A stretch of 8,586 nt of DNA from the NCBI GenBank assembly GCA_902783205.1, contig CACZQE010000010.1, positions 1 through 8,586 of the forward strand. Reading direction: 5' to 3'. The stretch's first letter is position 1, and the number at the start of each line of letters is the position of its first letter. Below are positions 6,365 through 8,586 of this stretch, piece after piece. Source of the DNA: an uncultured Lachnospiraceae bacterium (GTDB lineage: Bacteria > Bacillota_A > Clostridia > Lachnospirales > Lachnospiraceae). The notes beneath the pieces were generated by a model. The model saw nothing but the letters and a program-made list of their open reading frames with translations. It was not told where the DNA came from and did not search any database. The position numbers and the translations under genes were made by a program.

Positions 6365-6862
6365 TTATGCCTTTTTTAAACGATTACGTTTCTCGTAGAT
6401 GTCAGCAGCTTCTTTAACAAAGTTGCCGGATACAACTGCGCCGTACTCGTTAATGAGCTCATCGCCGATTGCATATAATTCAGCTTTCGTTGAACGATAA
6501 GGTCTAAGAGCATTGTAGATCTCAAGAAGACGAGCATCCGGTACCGGAATAAGCTCACCGGCTCTTCTTAAGTTAACAGCGAAGAATCCACGTCCTGCGG
6601 ACTCTGCTACCTGAGCCTGAAGCTCAAGTGTCTCTTTTCTGATACGGAAATCTTTAGCAGTTAATGTGCCGTCAACAACACCTTCAAGTGTTAACTCATC
6701 CAGGGTCTTTCCTGATGCACTCTTGATTAACTCAGGCTTTTTCTCTCCAATCGGATAATCAGCGACTGTTACTTTCTCTTCACATTCGCAAGCTGCCTGA
6801 GATCCCTGCATATTCTTAAGGACTTCCTGCATAATCTGTCTTACTAATAATTCCTGATCCAC
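6365..6862 (-). CDS. pduE: Propanediol/glycerol dehydratase small subunit PduE
   Basis: The 165-residue protein is the gamma subunit of the adenosylcobalamin-dependent dehydratase. Family features are YPIGEKKPELIKSASGKTLD (36-55), LEGVVDGTLTAKDFRI (59-74), the AGRGFFAVNLRRAGELIPVPD segment (89-109) and LEIYNALRPYRST (113-125). The first 18 residues (MDQELLVRQIMQEVLKNM) form a likely amphipathic helix, similar to those on PduD and PduP here, followed by C25-E-C27-E. Such N-terminal extensions mediate shell packaging or lower solubility in this family. The start codon is GTG, supported by GGAGGTG (6868-6874), five bases ahead, and by the fit of the helix to the other two. The gap to pduD is 14 bases and to pduG 27. 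Confidence 0.95.
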   Translation of the reverse strand: MDQELLVRQIMQEVLKNMQGSQAACECEEKVTVADYPIGEKKPELIKSASGKTLDELTLEGVVDGTLTAKDFRIRKETLELQAQVAESAGRGFFAVNLRRAGELIPVPDARLLEIYNALRPYRSTKAELYAIGDELINEYGAVVSGNFVKEAADIYEKRNRLKKA

Positions 6863-6867
6863 TTCGA

Positions 6868-6874
6868 CACCTCC
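6868..6874 (-). promoter_or_regulatory. Ribosome binding site of pduE supporting a GTG start
   Basis: The minus strand reads GGAGGTG, five bases before the GTG at 6860-6862. The next in-frame ATG is internal to the N-terminal helix (residue 11) and lacks a comparable site, so the GTG start is preferred. Confidence 0.7.
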
Positions 6875-6876
6875 GA

Positions 6877-7521
6877 TTATTTAAATTCAACTCTAAGAGC
6901 CTTAGGAGCTTTATCTCTGTCTGCATGTTCTGTCTCTTTAATGTGAAGAACTGCGGATAAAGCCTGATACTTAGGTCTTGCCATCTGATCGTTCCTTACA
7001 GGCACCGGACTGGGTGATTCGCCCTTTGCATACTGAGCTGCATTCTTTCCGATTTGTCTGTATGTATCGAGGTCAATCAGCGGACACTGCGGGAACAGCT
7101 CCAGGTTAGACAGCGGCGGAAGGTCTTTCTGATGAATTACAGTAGTACCTTTGGACTGAATTCCAATACCAATGCCTGATCCGGATAACTCAGCAGCATC
7201 ATGTGCTACGAAGGATACATCGGATGTTCTGTAAACTTTAACGATTCTGCAGGAAACGCCTTCCTCCTCGAGACCGGCCATGATCTCTTTTACGATATCA
7301 GCATGGGGAATTCCAAGGATATTCGTTGTCTGGGAAGCGCCGAATGCAGGTGCAAGGCCTAATACAACTTCGTTCGGGTTTGTGCCTTTTTCAGCGTCAC
7401 CGATCTCAGTAATCTTCATGCCTTCGCTCTCATAAGATTCGCCTTCCGCTGCGGAAGCTGCACTCATCTCTTTCAGAACTTCAGCGATAACGCTCTTTAA
7501 TAATCTTTCATCAATTGCCAT
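6877..7521 (-). CDS. pduD: Propanediol/glycerol dehydratase medium subunit PduD
   Basis: The 214-residue protein is the beta subunit of the dehydratase and contributes to the cobalamin-binding face. Family segments are [20 protein letters not shown] (51-70), [19 protein letters not shown] (71-89), [20 protein letters not shown] (91-110), [20 protein letters not shown] (112-131), then [16 protein letters not shown] (133-148) and [20 protein letters not shown] (154-173). The N-terminal helix [20 protein letters not shown] and the following Ala/Ser/Glu-rich linker (about 20-35) are the type of extension that directs the whole PduCDE complex into the shell. The ATG is preceded by AAGGAAGG (7531-7538). 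The gene lies 23 bases after pduC and 14 before pduE. Length and content match the diol dehydratase form. Confidence 0.96.
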   Translation of the reverse strand: MAIDERLLKSVIAEVLKEMSAASAAEGESYESEGMKITEIGDAEKGTNPNEVVLGLAPAFGASQTTNILGIPHADIVKEIMAGLEEEGVSCRIVKVYRTSDVSFVAHDAAELSGSGIGIGIQSKGTTVIHQKDLPPLSNLELFPQCPLIDLDTYRQIGKNAAQYAKGESPSPVPVRNDQMARPKYQALSAVLHIKETEHADRDKAPKALRVEFK

Positions 7522-7544
7522 TATAGTTCACCTTCCTTATCCGA

Positions 7545-8586
7545 TTAAAGCTTAGACGGATCAACAGCAGTACGAATATCAGAAATCTTCTCCCAAAGTT
7601 CGGGGCTGATCTGGTATCCTGTCATCGGTCCTTCGTAACAGTTCGGGCTGTTAACTGCCGAAATTACATGGAATGTATCATCAAGCATGGATGCTGTATG
7701 CAGATAGTCACCAACAACCTTAGCCTTCTGAATATTGAATACGGACTCAGCAACGTCTTCAAATCCCTCTTTGTAAAGAGCCTTAACAAAGTCAAGACCT
7801 GTTACGCCACGCTCTAACATCTCTGTTGCAGCCTTAAGGTCAGCGACAACATCACGGTCAGGCATATCCTGGGATCCACGTGCATATGTTCCAGCTTCAA
7901 CTTCTTCGTCTGTAATTTCCGGTAATCCTAAGCCGCGGAAAAGTGCCTGAATGGCTCTTGCAGCTTTGTTACGTGCAGCGACAACGGTCTCTTCGTCAGC
8001 CGGTATAAGACCTGCATCGACTTTAAGATCTCGCTGAATTGCGCACCAATCATCATAATCGTCAGCATCCCAGTTGGATCCTGCGAACATGTTATCATAG
8101 TTCGGAGTTGCAGAATATCCGGAGCAGATGTAGTCAGTTCCGGGGATAAACTGCGGAATGGAACGAGCCACTCTTCTAAGATCAGAATGTGTAAATGTCT
8201 GGTCGTTGGAGGATGCGTTCTCAAGATCAAGCATACCAGCGATCAGGTTCTCACATGCAACGGCGCGGATACCGCCAGGAACAGCGGCAGGAACACCGAT
8301 ACAGGATACAGAACCGTTCTGTGTACCCTGAACACCTGCACCTCTTGTAACACCAAGGCAACGAGCCTCAAGATAAAGCATGGAGCATCCTTCTGCCATA
8401 CCCATCTGAACTTCGGAACCGGTACCGGATGTGAATCTCATCTTAACACCACGGGATGCGTAGCAGGATGCAAGGAATGCCTTGGACCATGGAGTATCAT
8501 CACCATCCATGAATACGTCCTCAGTTCCGTATACGGAAACTGTCTCAGCGTATGCGGTGTAACCTCTCATACCAAGGTCAAGCTCT
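7545..8586 (-). CDS. pduC: Propanediol/glycerol dehydratase large subunit PduC, C-terminal part (cut by window edge)
   Basis: The frame is open to the right edge, giving the last 346 residues; the family is about 555 long, so roughly 200 N-terminal residues are missing. The fragment begins ELDLGMRGYTAYAETVSVYG, and the internal Met at 8570 is not the start. It carries the active-site regions of the alpha subunit: SGTGSEVQMG, QGTQNGSVSCIG, SSNDQTFTHSDL and CSGYSATPNYDNMFAGSNWD. Aligned by eye to the Klebsiella enzyme, Glu221, Gln296, Ser301, Asp335, Gln336 and Ser362 are kept. The enzyme uses adenosylcobalamin radicals to turn 1,2-propanediol into propionaldehyde, or glycerol into 3-hydroxypropionaldehyde. 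The sequence does not settle which substrate is preferred; the shell genes and pduP favour propanediol. The stop is 23 bases before pduD. Confidence 0.96.
   Translation of the reverse strand, partial: ELDLGMRGYTAYAETVSVYGTEDVFMDGDDTPWSKAFLASCYASRGVKMRFTSGTGSEVQMGMAEGCSMLYLEARCLGVTRGAGVQGTQNGSVSCIGVPAAVPGGIRAVACENLIAGMLDLENASSNDQTFTHSDLRRVARSIPQFIPGTDYICSGYSATPNYDNMFAGSNWDADDYDDWCAIQRDLKVDAGLIPADEETVVAARNKAARAIQALFRGLGLPEITDEEVEAGTYARGSQDMPDRDVVADLKAATEMLERGVTGLDFVKALYKEGFEDVAESVFNIQKAKVVGDYLHTASMLDDTFHVISAVNSPNCYEGPMTGYQISPELWEKISDIRTAVDPSKL

Noticed and set aside
7545..8570. Start of pduC at the internal Met at 8570
   Set aside because: The frame stays open to the window edge with family residues (ELDLG) before that Met, and the protein would lack about 200 residues.
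7545..8586. B12-independent glycyl-radical diol dehydratase
   Set aside because: The sequence matches the adenosylcobalamin-dependent PduC family, and PduD, PduE, PduGH and PduO are all present; no glycyl-radical motif or activase is seen.

Overview
The window is one continuous stretch of a vitamin B12-dependent diol dehydratase (pdu-type) bacterial microcompartment operon. Every supported gene lies on the minus strand, so transcription runs from high to low coordinates. It opens inside pduC at the right edge and leaves inside pduP at the left edge. The host looks like an anaerobic Firmicute, most plausibly a Clostridia/Lachnospiraceae-type gut bacterium. The reasons are strong AGGAGG-type ribosome sites before nearly every gene, several GTG starts, moderate base composition, and a Firmicute-like mix of pdu and eut genes. 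The genus cannot be named from this sequence alone.

In order of transcription: the diol dehydratase subunits pduC (3' part), pduD and pduE (8586 to 6365); the two reactivase subunits pduG and pduH (6337 to 4151); a single-domain hexameric shell protein with a very long low-complexity tail (4116 to 3301); a 101-base gap holding a strong hairpin; a eutJ-type actin-fold chaperone (3199 to 2381); a flavoprotein-family protein of unknown function (2371 to 1514); an EutN/PduN pentamer that caps shell vertices (1501 to 1211); pduO, the cobalamin adenosyltransferase fused to a GlcG/HbpS-like domain (1198 to 185); and the first 61 codons of pduP, the CoA-acylating aldehyde dehydrogenase (185 to 1). 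Gaps are 9-28 bases except for the hairpin gap, and pduO and pduP overlap by one base. No promoter, tRNA, mobile element, CRISPR array or canonical terminator was seen.

Together the genes describe a compartment in which PduCDE dehydrates 1,2-propanediol (or glycerol) to an aldehyde using adenosylcobalamin. PduGH exchanges damaged cofactor, PduO remakes adenosylcobalamin, and PduP converts the aldehyde to acyl-CoA. PduD, PduE and PduP each start with a similar amphipathic helix of the kind that targets cargo into the shell.

The parts least explained by the classical pathway are: the shell protein's 90-residue E/A/P/V/T-only block followed by a lysine-rich tail; the flavoprotein with an EutQ-like C-terminal motif; a C-x-C-E motif found in three separate proteins of the operon; and the UNCG-loop hairpin that divides the operon.
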